Source: Hofstenia miamia (taxonomy: Eukaryota > Xenacoelomorpha > Acoela > Hofsteniidae). From it: DNA of 26,377 bases. The stretch spans positions 956,782 to 983,158 of the forward strand of contig CABFPE010000211.1 in assembly GCA_900660155.1 (NCBI GenBank), read 5' to 3'. Shown in pieces: positions 1-10,159 of this stretch. The notes below the pieces were generated by a model, which had not been told where the DNA came from, ran no database searches, and worked only from the letters and a program-made list of their open reading frames with translations. The position numbers and the translations under genes are program-made. How positions within the stretch are numbered: the stretch's first letter is position 1; every line of letters starts with the position of its first letter.

Positions 1-33
<33 letters not shown>
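1..33. repeat. (TTA)11 microsatellite at left edge
   Basis: Eleven perfect TTA units start the window. On the minus strand this reads (TAA)11, the same unit and length as the tract that ends the window at 26345-26377. Such tails occur at the 3' ends of some LINEs, and contigs often break at them. Confidence 0.95.
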
Positions 34-34
<1 letters not shown>

Positions 35-67
35 AATCAAAGCAACTTCAAATTATGATTCATGTAA

Positions 68-207
68 GGCTACGGTTAGACTACGTGAATGGTAGCAAGA
101 AAGATTAAGAAACATGTCACATCGCTAAATATCTTGGTGGTTAGACGTGAGATTTTACCAAAATGTGACAAATCACGCGTGACCAATCACATAGTCTAAC
201 CGTAGCC
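68..207. mobile_element. PIF/Harbinger-like MITE, 140 bp
   Basis: The terminal inverted repeats are about 21 bp with one mismatch (68-88 against 187-207) and begin GGCTACGGTTAGACTA. Both ends are flanked by TAA (65-67 and 208-210). A 3-bp TAA/TWA target duplication with ends starting GG is typical of PIF/Harbinger elements. The element has no coding capacity and would be mobilised in trans. The repeats and flanking triplets are seen directly; the superfamily is inferred from the TSD. Confidence 0.7.
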
Positions 208-210
208 TAA

Positions 211-1170
211 CTGAGAACGCCTACTAATTCTGATAAATACGCAACATCTGGCAAATTCAACCCCCGTCAGGTTTCAAGTATTAGTAAAAACGATTAAAAT
301 TTTCAAATATGTGAGCCCGGCCCGTACAAAAGCCCGGCTCGGTTGCAACACTGGTATACTAAATAACTTCAAAATTTTCGGTTTTTCAACAAGTAATTAA
401 ATTTGCATGCAACAAACTTCCTCACAATATGCAATTAAAATTTCCAATAGATTATATTTTCAAACAAATTTTCAATGTTTGTGTCAATAAATTTTGACAT
501 ACCAAATATATAAATAAAAAATGAATTTTTTCTAAGTTTGCTTTAATGAATTTTAAATTAACATTAGCTTGATGCAAATTTCGAATTTTTTTACACTTGT
601 TGGTTAACTACTGTCAACAAATTTTGAGATAATAAATAGTGAATCCAAAAACATCGAATTTTCATGAATTTAGTTAATTTACTTAATAGTTGTACTGAAT
701 CTATGCAAATTGCAATTTAATATAAATAGAAAACTGTTTTCTGCAAATTTAGTTTGTTAAAGTCAATAAATATTGACAAAATAATGATTTATTGTGAAAA
801 TGCATTTAAAATGGGAAGTGAAGAATTTTGCGCAAATACGCTGCATCGCGTAATGCGTTTCAAACAGCCAATTAAATTTATGTTTCTATTTGTAAATTTG
901 CAACCCCAATCATAATTAGTCTATACAATTATCACTTTGCATGCGGTTTGATTTGTGTAATGTTATACTTTTATAATTTATTTATATCTGCATATGCATA
1001 TATAATTTATTAAGAATTTTATATTTGAATGTGTGGATGGGCTCAATGCTGTTTCAAATATGACGGAAATTACTCATGTATGTTCCAAAGTGAGACTAAA
1101 AATGACTATGTTGTACTGTGGCAAAATGGTGATATAAATACTGTAAAAAACGGATGTAATTTTTGACATT
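211..1170. other. AT-rich non-coding stretch
   Basis: No coding region is recognised here. A loosely repeated motif close to GTCAAnAAATnTTGA occurs at about 482, 613 and 761, roughly 130-150 bp apart, each followed by A-rich sequence. This hints at a decayed tandem repeat. A short GC-rich hairpin-like patch lies at about 311-343. Confidence 0.4.
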
Positions 1171-1179
1171 AATGGGCTT

Positions 1180-1638
1180 TTGGGCCCCCGTGTTACTAGG
1201 AGAAAAGGTTGGAAAGGAGTTGTTGTTAATAATCCAGATGTTTCTAATGATAGCAATGAAGAAAATGTAAATGAGTATATCAATGATGAGTATGAATTAA
1301 TCCATATATCTGAGAACCATTTTAATGTTGCAACACAAACTGATCAGGAACATGATAAAGAAACAAGAATGGCGACTAGAAGGCATTCAGCATGGTCTCC
1401 TCCTCTAGCTCAAAGATCAAGATTCGATTGTAGAAATGGTCATTATCCTGGTTGCTCTACTACGCGTGATTTTGTGGTCTGTACTGAACGTTCTTGTGGC
1501 AAAAGATTCCGAATTTGCTGTGAAACCTGTCCAGATGCACCAGCTCTCCATCCAGAAAATTGTTTCAAGATTTACCATACGAAAATAAGCTACAAATTCC
1601 CCCAGGAAAAACTACCATCCAGAGTTAGAAAAAATTGA
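1180..1638 (+). pseudogene. piggyBac-like transposase fragment, C-terminal cysteine-rich domain
   Basis: A 152-codon open stretch that begins at TTG, with no in-frame ATG near its start. The first half is acidic and Asn/Glu-rich. The second half carries spaced cysteines (FDCRNG, CSTT, VVCTE, CGKRF, ICCETC) and ends in NCFKIYHTK, the usual C-terminal signature of PGBD/piggyBac cysteine-rich domains. The central DDD catalytic domain is absent. It therefore looks like an internal-deletion relic, or the last exon of a larger PGBD-type gene. It belongs to a different lineage from the piggyBac at 12084-14696, whose corresponding tail reads NCFETFH. The acidic part may not come from the same protein. 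Confidence 0.55.
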
Positions 1639-1780
1639 TTAGATTTGTTTTGTTTTTATATCTTTTTTTCAAATGAATTTTACAAGTGTTGTTTTCAACT
1701 GAAAAATTATAGATAAAATTTCTAATTACTTACTACATATCATTTGCTATTTTTGCACAGTAAAGGGTTTGTTTTAGAAT

Positions 1781-2478
1781 ATGTCAAGAAAAAGAAATTT
1801 GTTTAGAGGCTGTCAAGGACAATTCATTCAGAAAGAGCTTAAAAGATTTGAAGTTCCTCAAAACCTTACTTCTAACTTCAGTGGATATAGTTTAGTGAAT
1901 AAAGACGTTCTAATTGCTCAACTAACTTTAAACCATCAGCATGCTTGCAGTTCAGAACCAGTGGTTGATATGAATGATCGGGGTCTAAACACATTATATA
2001 CTATAAGTTGCCAAAGATGCGATTATGAGTTCAAGTTTAACACCAGTGAGAACATTCAATCAGGATCCAAAGGAAGATTGCAATCAGATGTAAATCTCCG
2101 TTTAATTTATTCTTGGCTGTCTATTGGATGTGGTCGTAGTGAAGCCGAAACATTTTCTAGAATAATGGGCATGTCTTCACCAGTAAATAAAAAATGTTGG
2201 AGTGATTCTGTTTTGAAACTTGCTGTTGCTGCCGAATATGTTGAAATTTTTAAATGAAAAATGCTGGTGATCTACAAGAAGAAAAACATATTGCAGTATC
2301 TTATGATGGAACATGGATGAAGCGAGGCCATCAGTCATTATATGGCGTTGGATTCATTATTTCTGCAGAGACTGGTAAAGTTCTGGACTATGATGTATCA
2401 TCTAAATATTTAAACACATGTACTTTGACTATAGTCAAAAGACTAATCGTGTGGCACTCGCTTCAATCTGTCAATTAG
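1781..2478 (+). pseudogene. Mutator-like transposase domain, N-terminal part, frameshifted and truncated
   Basis: The first segment (1781-2257, ATG start, 158 codons) opens with SRKRNLFRG and contains a cysteine pair, SCQRCDY, and a helical region, RLIYSWLSIGCGRSEAE. The reading continues in another frame from about 2254, where IAVSYDGTWMKRGH and SLYGVGFIISAETGKVLDYD match the conserved core of Mutator-like transposase domain proteins found in many invertebrate genomes. The first catalytic Asp probably lies in SYDGTW. Similarity stops at about 2440, soon after SSKYLNTC, so most of the catalytic domain is gone. One frameshift plus the 3' loss make this a dead fragment. Its THAP-like neighbour at 2788-2940 may or may not have belonged to the same element. 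Confidence 0.75.
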
Positions 2479-2594
2479 ACATTTGTCAACCCTGAATAAT
2501 TAGCGGCAATCAATCAACGTACAAACAGTAGAATTTTATGTGACAGATTGCTGTTCACGTGAAAATTCTGTATATGTTGTTTGTTATATTTCAA

Positions 2595-2626
2595 AATATT
2601 CGAATATTAAATAATATTCGAATATT
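2595..2626. repeat. Pair of identical 14-bp palindromes
   Basis: AATATTCGAATATT, itself a perfect palindrome, occurs at 2595-2608 and again at 2613-2626, separated by AAAT. Together they could form a hairpin or a paired protein-binding site. The position is the broken 3' flank of the Mutator-like fragment. Confidence 0.85.
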
Positions 2627-2787
2627 CTCAGAAACTCTAATAATCACTTCAGAGATGGGTCAGCTTCAGCTGAAACGGATAGTACACTTTTCATTGGTGA
2701 GATGCTGTCAGATGAAAGAGTTGTGACAGTAATCAGCTATGCATTATAGAAAGTGATGGGGGAGGGGGCTAAAAACAGATGGTTTGG

Positions 2788-2940
2788 TTAAAAGCATTTT
2801 CAAATCCCGTGAAAGACACTCAAAAACTGATACCAAGAAAGACATGTTAACTGTGATGAAAATCCTGGAAACTGGACTAATGCATTATTGTGTAGTGCAC
2901 ATTTTGAAAGTTTTAGCGTTCGTGTAACTTGGTCCTTATT
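2788..2940 (+). pseudogene. Relic THAP DNA-binding domain
   Basis: One frame reads KHFQIP, then an interrupted stretch, then NWTNALLCSAHFESF. This follows the THAP pattern: a phenylalanine-proline motif, a central Trp, then W...LCS.HF...F, the last part holding the second Cys and the His of the C2CH zinc site. Two TGA codons interrupt it, one after the proline and one where THAP domains usually have Trp (TGG to TGA would suffice). The N-terminal C..C pair is not seen. THAP domains occur in P, Kolobok and related transposases and in host proteins. With the surrounding transposon debris, a transposase origin is more likely. Confidence 0.45.
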
Positions 2941-3182
2941 CCTTCGTTCCAACAAGTTTTTTTCGTTATTTTACCTTGAAGTGCAACACAATATTTAGAA
3001 GTTTCATGATTTACTATGTGATTTGCTGATTGCACCTGAATTATTAGAAATGTAATATGGTTCTAAAATTCTCTTGTAAGTGGTACAACTTGATGGTATG
3101 CAATTTTATTACCGCTTTTAATGATAGACATTTTCATAGAATGAACAAAGTCATGTCCATTTAATCATAATATATTTATTTA

Positions 3183-3546
3183 GAGGACAGACCGAAAATT
3201 CGTGGTCTAGCTCACTATACCGCTACAATCTCCTGAGTAAATAATGTAACTTGCAAAATTGTTAGTTCGTAACTTGAAAAAAAATACAGAAACATTCCTT
3301 AAGCATTATTGATTTTATTATGAAGCATAATAATGAAATATTGGTGAAGATGAACAAATCATTTGTGAAATACCTCTCATCATGTGGCAAAAAACCTTCT
3401 CAGAATAGTTGAAAAGAATGAAAAACTGTATACAGACAAATGAAGAATATATTTAACTATTATATTGCTATTATATTATTTTTACTAACTTTTAGTTAGT
3501 TAGAAATGAATTAAATATTAAGGCCACGAACTTTCGGTCTGACCTG
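3183..3546. mobile_element. Mariner-type MITE, 364 bp, TA flanks
   Basis: Terminal inverted repeats of about 26 bp match at 22 positions (3183-3208 against 3521-3546). The right end reads CAGGTCAGACCGAAAG outward in, and the left end GAGGACAGACCGAAAA. TA dinucleotides flank both ends (3181-3182, 3547-3548). No ORF is present. The TA target, CAG-type start and small size fit a deletion derivative of a Tc1/mariner transposon. It lies immediately beside the 3' end of the Gypsy remnant. Confidence 0.75.
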
Positions 3547-3596
3547 TATATATATATGTATATATTCTAGCATCATCATAGTTAGCAAAATAGAAA

Positions 3597-3842
3597 AGTG
3601 ATAACGTAGTATCTAATCTCGCTTTGGTAAAACATCCAAGAGTACCATTTAGACGTAAGCATTTTAAAGTAGTATACATTAACGAGGCCAGCTTGAGTAT
3701 GTAATAGAGTAGAAGCATCTGGACTGATACAGATATAATGCAATTAGAACTACTACGGATATGTTCAGCATTGGCAGCATCTAAGAATACGTGGCAATTA
3801 GTGCCGAAGCGAGACAAAAAAGCTGCCATCAATAGTAAAACG
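3597..3842 (-). repeat. Direct repeat copy 2 (3' side of Gypsy element)
   Basis: About 96% identical to 11354-11600, in the same orientation. Differences include single-base changes near 3604, 3620, 3625-3627, 3652, 3655, 3712, 3723 and 3817. It is fused in frame to the tail of the third ORF. No TATA box or AATAAA is seen inside it. It could be an LTR remnant or, more likely, a duplicated piece of the leader. Confidence 0.85.
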
Positions 3843-6540
3843 AAAGCAATCGTTTCGGTTGTTTTTATTTTGTAATATCGTATGTATTTTTGGTTCGTCA
3901 TTGGGGCTGGAATACTGATGGATTGTCGGAGGTTGTTGATGCGGCGCTGAAAGATTTCATAGAAGTTACAGTATAATTTTTGTCCTTTCAGTGCAATCAT
4001 TAGCGTCATCTTCGCGTCAATGTCGGATGTGTGTGCCATTGCTGTATCTAGTTTGGCATCCGGGAAGAAGAATTGAAACATCGACATTAAAGATTGATGG
4101 TAATTAGTATTTTTGTAGAGAAAGTTGATATTTTGTAAAATTAGATCTTCTGTCATTTGATCAGGACCGTTTATATCGGCTCATATCATTGTGACGATTT
4201 CGACATGTCTGGAGACGTCATAGTACTTGAGGTTTTCTTGGAAGAGGTTGGCCCAGATAATGTCGTTACTTCCTGGAATAACGTAAGTGATTTTAGCTTC
4301 TTTTTTGCTAGTTTGTCTTTAAGATTTAGAATTTGCTGTCGTACAGGGATTCCTTTTTTGTACACATCTTCAGGTGTATTTTTGGTGTCAACTAATAATC
4401 AGTGACTCTGATCGAGATCGCGTAATTTATTAGTGGTATCTTTGAAGATTTTGGTGCGTTTAAAGTTTATGATGTCCTGAACTGTGTTGTAATATAATTT
4501 GTACGAGAGGATGTCGTATTTGATAGGTTTCATGTTCTTCTCTTTTGTGTAAGGCGTTATGATGGGTATTCCCACTATTTTTGGAGGGATACAGAATTCA
4601 CTTATAGTAGCGATTTGTTTTTCTAGTTGTAACCAATGTCAAGTAGTTTCCATGATTTGCGCCATGCCGAAGGTGACAGGGTAATTGAGAGATTTGTGTT
4701 CAATTTCGCCGATGATTTGAAGTGAGGACGTTTTTGTTAAAGATTATTTGACTTTTCGGGTTATTAAGAATCGTACGGAGGCGCATTCTACATCGAAAGC
4801 GACTTGTTGGTTTCCAGTTCTGTTTTTTGTGTAGGATTCAACAAATTGTTCATTTTTATCAGTTCGACGTCCAATACTTTTTCTTGTGTATACTGGATAG
4901 GCTTAATTTGGATTTGATTTTTGTTGTTGAGAGTGGCTTTGTCCATTTACAGATTTTGGTTTTCAGCTCATATCCATGTGGGGGTAGAGATTTTTTCTGT
5001 TTGAGATAATTTTTCATATGTAATTTCTTCCAGTAATTGTTGAATTCTAGGTGAGAGCGTATTGTCGATTCTGCTAGGAGTTTTTCTTCTTCTTCGAGTG
5101 ATATAACAGTTTTTGGGAGCATTGTTATCACCCTAATGGGTTCAAAGTGACCGAGTATGTTTGTTGTTTCCAGGTAGCTGGTTTGCAGTTATTGAAATAG
5201 CAAAAGATTTTTTTCTTTAATGTGGTTTCTGCAGAGTTGGAGGTACGACTGCATGCTGTGTGGTAATAATTGTAATAGCATTTCAGTAGTTAATGGTGTA
5301 CGAGAGTCCATAGTTTTAAGAAGAGAGATTCAGCGGTAGTGCCCCACATAAGATGGCGATTCGATGTTTATTTTTGGCCACTGATCATCGCTGATAAGAG
5401 TGGTTTTGAGTTGTGACCATCTGTTATTTATGTTGTCAATGGTTTCTTGCTTTTCTCAGAACGTGAATCTGGTTTTAATGACAGTTGAGTTGATTGGTGA
5501 ACTGGTGGGCTTGATTATTTTGAGAGTTTGTGATAGAAGCATGGCGTCAATTGCTAATCGCTGTTCCATGATGATGTGGTATTGCGGTATGAAGCGATGT
5601 ATTAGGATATCTACTAAGATGAGGTTTGTAACTGACGGGCTTTTTTCTACCATTGTTCAAGCTAGTGTTGTCTTTCTGATGATATAAAAGGATTCGAGGT
5701 AAATTTCGAGACCTAACACGTTGTTCGGGATGGGGGAGGTTTCCTGTATGTAGACGAAGTTGACAGTGACAGAGTAGGCGTGAGCTTCTACTAGTATTAA
5801 GGTTGAGGCATTGGACCATTTTCGGGTCTTCTTTTTCTTCAGTTTTAAGAATGTAGACGAGGTTGAGAGTTTGCCAATCTATGTTGAGGCATTCTAGAGC
5901 TTTGCACTGTTTTCGGATTTTCAGAAATTTAAGGATGTTTTTAAGCATTATGTTGTTGTCGAAGGTTATGTTAGCTGTACTTCAGTAGTAGTCTCGACTG
6001 AGTTTTTGTAAGAACTATTTCGGGTAGAACACGATTGTGTTAACTAGAGGGCATTTCTCAGAGTCTATAATCGTAGGCAGCGCATCACTGTTTACTTTGT
6101 TCTCACCAACTGTTAGTATTTTTGATATAGTTTCTCTAGTTTGTTCAGAGATGTTGTTGTGAGCAACGTATCTGCACCTCCTTGAGGCTATAAAGTAGGG
6201 GTGAAAACAGTTTCGCCTTCTATTAGTGAGAGTTGTTGTTTGTGTTCAGCGAATCAGGAATCCTGGCAGCTGCTAGACGTAGAGGACGTTTGTGATGGTA
6301 TCTGACTGAAGATGCGGCGTTTGACTGATATTCTAGATGGAGTTGCGCCCACCCCTTTGTGAACCGTAGAAGTGGATGTCATATGTTGTTGTTAGCAGTC
6401 GGTAGCTGAGGACGTCCCGCAGCTAGAGACATCCGAAGGTTGATTGGGAACGCTGAAGGACTTTGAGAACGACCTCAGGGAGATTCAGTAGGACTCAATT
6501 TGTTTATGTGTCTTCCCACAAATGCTTCTCCGGGGACTCT
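3843..6540 (-). pseudogene. Third ORF in env position of Gypsy element, unidentified product
   Basis: Several long minus-strand stretches (about 5948-5790, 5790-5456, 5131-4859, 4760-4410, 4156-3843) in shifting frames look like parts of one protein of perhaps 850-950 residues. Stops and frameshifts separate them. The protein is rich in Ile, Leu, Thr and Lys and poor in cysteine. A hydrophobic stretch at about 3850-3815 (IAFVLLLMAAFL) lies near its end and could be a membrane anchor, followed by more hydrophobic sequence that is part of the direct repeat. The position after integrase is where errantivirus-like elements carry env. However, no furin site, fusion-peptide or other envelope motif was recognised, so the identity rests on position only. 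Confidence 0.45.
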
Positions 6541-6573
6541 GTGCGGCAGCTTTTCATTTCATCGTTTGAGTTA

Positions 6574-7740
6574 TCAATGAAGCAATGTTAATAGACCAGT
6601 CTTTATAATTAATGTGCACAAGCGTACTGGAGAAGAAAGCTCATGTTTAAATTCGTCACCGAAAAAGTCTTCTTCGAATTTCATGCAACCAGGGGTAAGA
6701 TAAAATTCATTAGTATCCATTTTTATTAATTCGAATTCTTTTAGGTTAGAGATTTGTGCATGTTCTATGTTCCGAGCCACTCTTTTAATATTCTGGAAGT
6801 GGGTGATTTTTTTGTTATCCAGTTCGTAATTGTTATGAGGTAAGACTTTTGTAATCATGCATGGGCCTTCCAAATTAAAAGATAGTTTTCTTACTTGTTT
6901 TTCATCTTTGATTACACCAGGGGTGTATACAAAGACTTTGTCGCCAATTTTGTGTGGCTTACCGTAGATTTTTTTGTTAAAATATCTTTGTTGCCGTATT
7001 GCGCTTTTCTCTGCATGGGCGCACATTGTTTCATGAGTTTTTGTGATGTTAGACATGAGTTTCGTTACATAGCTGTTGTCTATTGAACCACAGGAACCTT
7101 TAAAGAGCATAGTTGAGGTGTTATAGAAGTATTCCACATTGGTAAGATTTCTCTCCATTGTTTGCCACCAACATGTGCTGTGATTGTTCTCATAAGTTTT
7201 AAGAGTGTTTCATTTACCCGTTCAACAGCACCATTTGCTTGAGGGTGATTTATAGTTGTGTGCGTATGGAGGATTTCTAGCTTGGATGCTAGTCTTTGGA
7301 ATAGGCGACTTTCAAACTGTTTTCCTTGATCAGTGATGAGTTGCGTCATAGGACTGAACATGCACACCCAATTGTTGAGTATTGCTTCTGCTGTTGTTTG
7401 CGCCGTGATGTTTTTTAGAGGTATCATTTTGCAATATTTGGTGAAATGATCGACCATAATGAGTACGTAAGAGTAGCCTTCGTCGTCTTTGGAGAGTTGT
7501 TCTATGTCGGCGTTGACAATATTGTTAGTGTACTCTGCTTGTATTTTTTCGAGTTCGGCTCATTGTCCTGGAAAACGTGATTTGTTGAGGAAGATGCAGG
7601 ATTGGCATTTGTTAATGACATCCTTGATGGTTGGTCGTATTTAGGGCGGTTTGAAATTTTCGTGTATCGTGAGTTCAGTTTGGCATACGCCTTTATGACA
7701 TTGTTCGTGGACTTTTCATATAACTTCACGTTTGTAGTAA
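6574..7740 (-). pseudogene. Integrase region of Gypsy pol
   Basis: Reading from 7740, the HHCC zinc domain shows as HEQCHKG followed by CQSC. The core has MVDHFTKY, then ITDQGKQFES with the second Asp, and NGAVERVNETLLKLMR with the Glu. After a frame change near 7140 the C-terminal part (7158-6574) contains KPHKIGDKVFVY, a Gypsy integrase C-terminal motif, and ends in a Lys/Asp-rich tail. In-frame stops lie in the zinc-domain segment (around 7645 and 7565). The integrase joins retroelement DNA to the genome; this copy cannot make a full protein. Confidence 0.85.
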
Positions 7741-8563
7741 TCTGGCAGTGCTATTAAGTTACATGTGGTTGATGCTGCGTAGAGAATACCAGAATCGTTT
7801 AGTTTTCATTTGTATTTGTGGTAGTGTCTCATTGCCATAAATTCCATTATATATGTTGGGTCTCGCAAACGTTCCATGATTTGGCTAAGAATTTTATCAT
7901 TGGTTTGTGCTTCTGCGATTTCCTCTGCCATGATTTCCTCTTTGATGAAAATTAATAATAGAGGTTTTATCGGTTGACCATTTCTATCTGTGTTAATGTC
8001 TGGTAATTGTTCATATTAGCATTGAGGTATAAATTGGAAATCTCATTGCGGACCATGTTGTTGTCTGAGATCTCTTTGATATTGTGGCAATGCTGTCCAA
8101 ATATCTGCGTTTGTATGTAACTTTTCTTTTCGGTATTGTATTGTGAAGTTGAAATAGTTTAAATATTCGATCCAGTGCGAGATGATGTTTGAGCAATCGC
8201 CTGCATATTTTTTGAGCCAGCAAAGACTACAGTTTTCTGTTTGCACGGTGAAATTCTTTTCACCAATTAGAAAATGTCGGAATTTTTTCAGTGATTTGAT
8301 TAATGCCAGCATATCCTGTTTAGTTCACTGTTGTTTAGTTTTCTGCTGAACCATTGTATGAGTCTTTCCTCGCCGTTTTGTATTTGGCTTAGTGTAGCTC
8401 CAATGGCAAATGTGCAGGCGTCACAGTCTAAAATGATAGGGTCATCTGGTGTTGCTGAGTTGAGCGATTTAATGTTTTTAATGGCTTTTTTCAAGTTGTC
8501 CAGTTCTTCCTGGTATTTCCAAGACCATTCGAATTGATGTTGTTTTTTCAGGAGGTTTGACAT
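7741..8563 (-). pseudogene. RNase H and connection to integrase, Gypsy pol
   Basis: 8563-8300 encodes a thumb/RNase H start: KYQEELDNLKK, then PIILDCDACTFAIGATLSQ, the segment holding the first RNase H aspartates, then RKLNNSELNR, with a stop just after NRICWH. 8312-8043, in another frame, continues with FTVQTENCSL, HWIEYLNYFNFTIQYR and NADIWTALP, where the usual NADALSR is altered. From 8040 to 7741 a broken linker precedes the integrase zinc domain. RNase H would remove the RNA strand during reverse transcription. Confidence 0.8.
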
Positions 8564-8779
8564 ATGATGTGTTTTCGGCTAAATTAGGAATGAACATATG
8601 ATAATAGTTGATGAAGCCGAGGATATGTTGGACGTCTTTTGTAGATCGCGGAGATTGTATTTCATCAATGAGCTGCTTTGCGTTATCTCTGATGGTGATT
8701 TTGCTTTCAGTTATGTTTCTGCCAAGGAATACTACTGTATTTCTTGCTATGTTGCATTTCTTGGCGTTTACTCTCAGTC

Positions 8780-9300
8780 CTGCATTTTATAAGAGTTTCA
8801 GTATGGTATTTAGTTGGTGAGAGTGAAGAGTGACATCGCGTGACCCTATGAGGATGTTGTCAATGTACGCAGCAACTCCTTCTGGTAGTTTGCAGTTGTC
8901 TTTCGTTAGTATTCTGGTAATGTATCATTGGAACATGGCAGGAGCAGTGCAGAGGCCAAAGGCCATGTAAAGCCATTTGAATAACCTGTAGGGTGTAATA
9001 AATGCAGTTTTTTCTATATACTTTTCTCGCATGGGTACCTTCCAATAGGCTTTACAGAGATCTAATGTTGAGAAAATTTTATATTTAGTGGCATCGTAAA
9101 GAATGTCATCTACTCTTGGTAGGGGATACGCGTCTTTTTTCGTGATGTTGTTCAGTTGGTGAAAATCAATACAGAGACAGTGCTTGTCACCTTGTTTTAT
9201 GAAGACCGTAGGTGAGGCGTAGGGGCTGTGACTACGTCGTATTATCCCATGATTTAGGAGTTTTGATAGTGTCTTTGCGTATTGATCTTGCATGTTGGCT
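8780..9300 (-). pseudogene. Reverse transcriptase core, Gypsy pol
   Basis: 9293-8925 shows ordered RT motifs: NHGIIRRSHSPYASP, CIDFHQLNNIT with KKDAYPLPRVDD, motif A FSTLDLCKAYWKVP, and FGLCTAPAMFQ. A TGA codon follows FQ directly. Beyond it, the same frame reaches motif C, which reads YIDN where an active enzyme has YIDD, so the second catalytic Asp is Asn. The stop and the motif C change both indicate an inactive polymerase. The upstream stretch 9300-9750 is the poorly conserved protease-RT linker. Confidence 0.88.
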
Positions 9301-9757
9301 GGTACTCATCGGCAGGCTTGGCGTATAGGTTTATCAGAAGTTGTTTCTATTTGGTGTTCGGCCCCGATTGCTTTTCCTATATTTATTTCTTCATTGTTGA
9401 ACACTGCAGTGTTGGTTTTTATGACATTGTTTATCATGTTGCGTTCGTCTTGTTTGAGATGAGGATGCATGTCAGCAGTTAAGAGTGGAACCGATCTTGT
9501 GATGCTTTGGGTTGTTTCCATTGACCTAGCGGCATTCCTGTTATTGTGATTGAGTTTTTGTTTAGTGGTACAACTCTGTTTGAATTGTTGAGGATAGCTG
9601 TGTAGCCTTGATTGTTGGTAATTGACGCCACGTTGTTTAGTACTGTTACCAGCGAATTTTTTATGCAATATTTGTTGGTAATTACGGCTTCTCCTTGAAA
9701 TAGTTTCTTAGATGTGATTTTCGCTATTTGCCAGTGAAAGGGCTCCAATCTTAAATT

Positions 9758-10150
9758 TTATGTTAAAGAGAATTCCAAAGTAGTCGTGCCCTTGATGGCT
9801 AGCGTTACTGAGACGTTTTTATCTTCCTGGATTGTAAGTGTTTTATTGCAATAGCCAATGAGGAAGTTATTTTCAGCTAAGAAGTCACGACTGATTATCA
9901 TTTCGTAGGGAAGCAGTTGATTCATTGTATTGATGATGTGAAAGTCTTGTTTGAACTTGACATTTTGTACTGTACTGGCGTTTTTCACTGTTCCTTTTAC
10001 ATTGACGTAATCACCTGAGGCGGCACTAATGAGTCTTGCCTCGTTTTAAGTTATATTGTTTCGATTCCAACCGATGTTGTGAGCACAGGTATCGGCCATG
10101 ATTGTTATTGATGCACCAGTGCTGACTGTGGCTTTTATGTTACAGTTATT
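9758..10150 (-). pseudogene. Retropepsin-like protease region, Gypsy pol
   Basis: At about 10125-10100 the frame reads ATVSTGASITIMADT. The retropepsin signature is D-T/S-G-A-S, and here Ser replaces the catalytic Asp. The downstream part (9988-9758) contains LPYEMIISRDFLAENN, matching the usual hydrophobic-Gly/Arg-x-D-hydrophobic-L segment near the protease C-terminus. A stop at about 10050 separates the two parts. The protease would cut gag-pol; this copy lacks its active-site residue. Confidence 0.7.
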
Positions 10151-10159
10151 GATCATTAT

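Noticed and set aside
311..343. GC-rich patch GAGCCCGGCC...GCCCGGCTC as a SINE or tRNA-like promoter
   Set aside because: Only a short imperfect inverted repeat is seen. No A/B box spacing or tRNA fold could be made.
1074..1283. Minus-strand frame of 69 codons
   Set aside because: Antisense overlap with the piggyBac-type fragment, with no domain.
5400..5687. Plus-strand open frame of 95 codons, and similar ones at 4827-5009, 6895-7086 and 9282-9482
   Set aside because: All are antisense to the Gypsy coding regions and show no domain; AT-rich antisense of Lys/Asn-rich proteins stays open easily.
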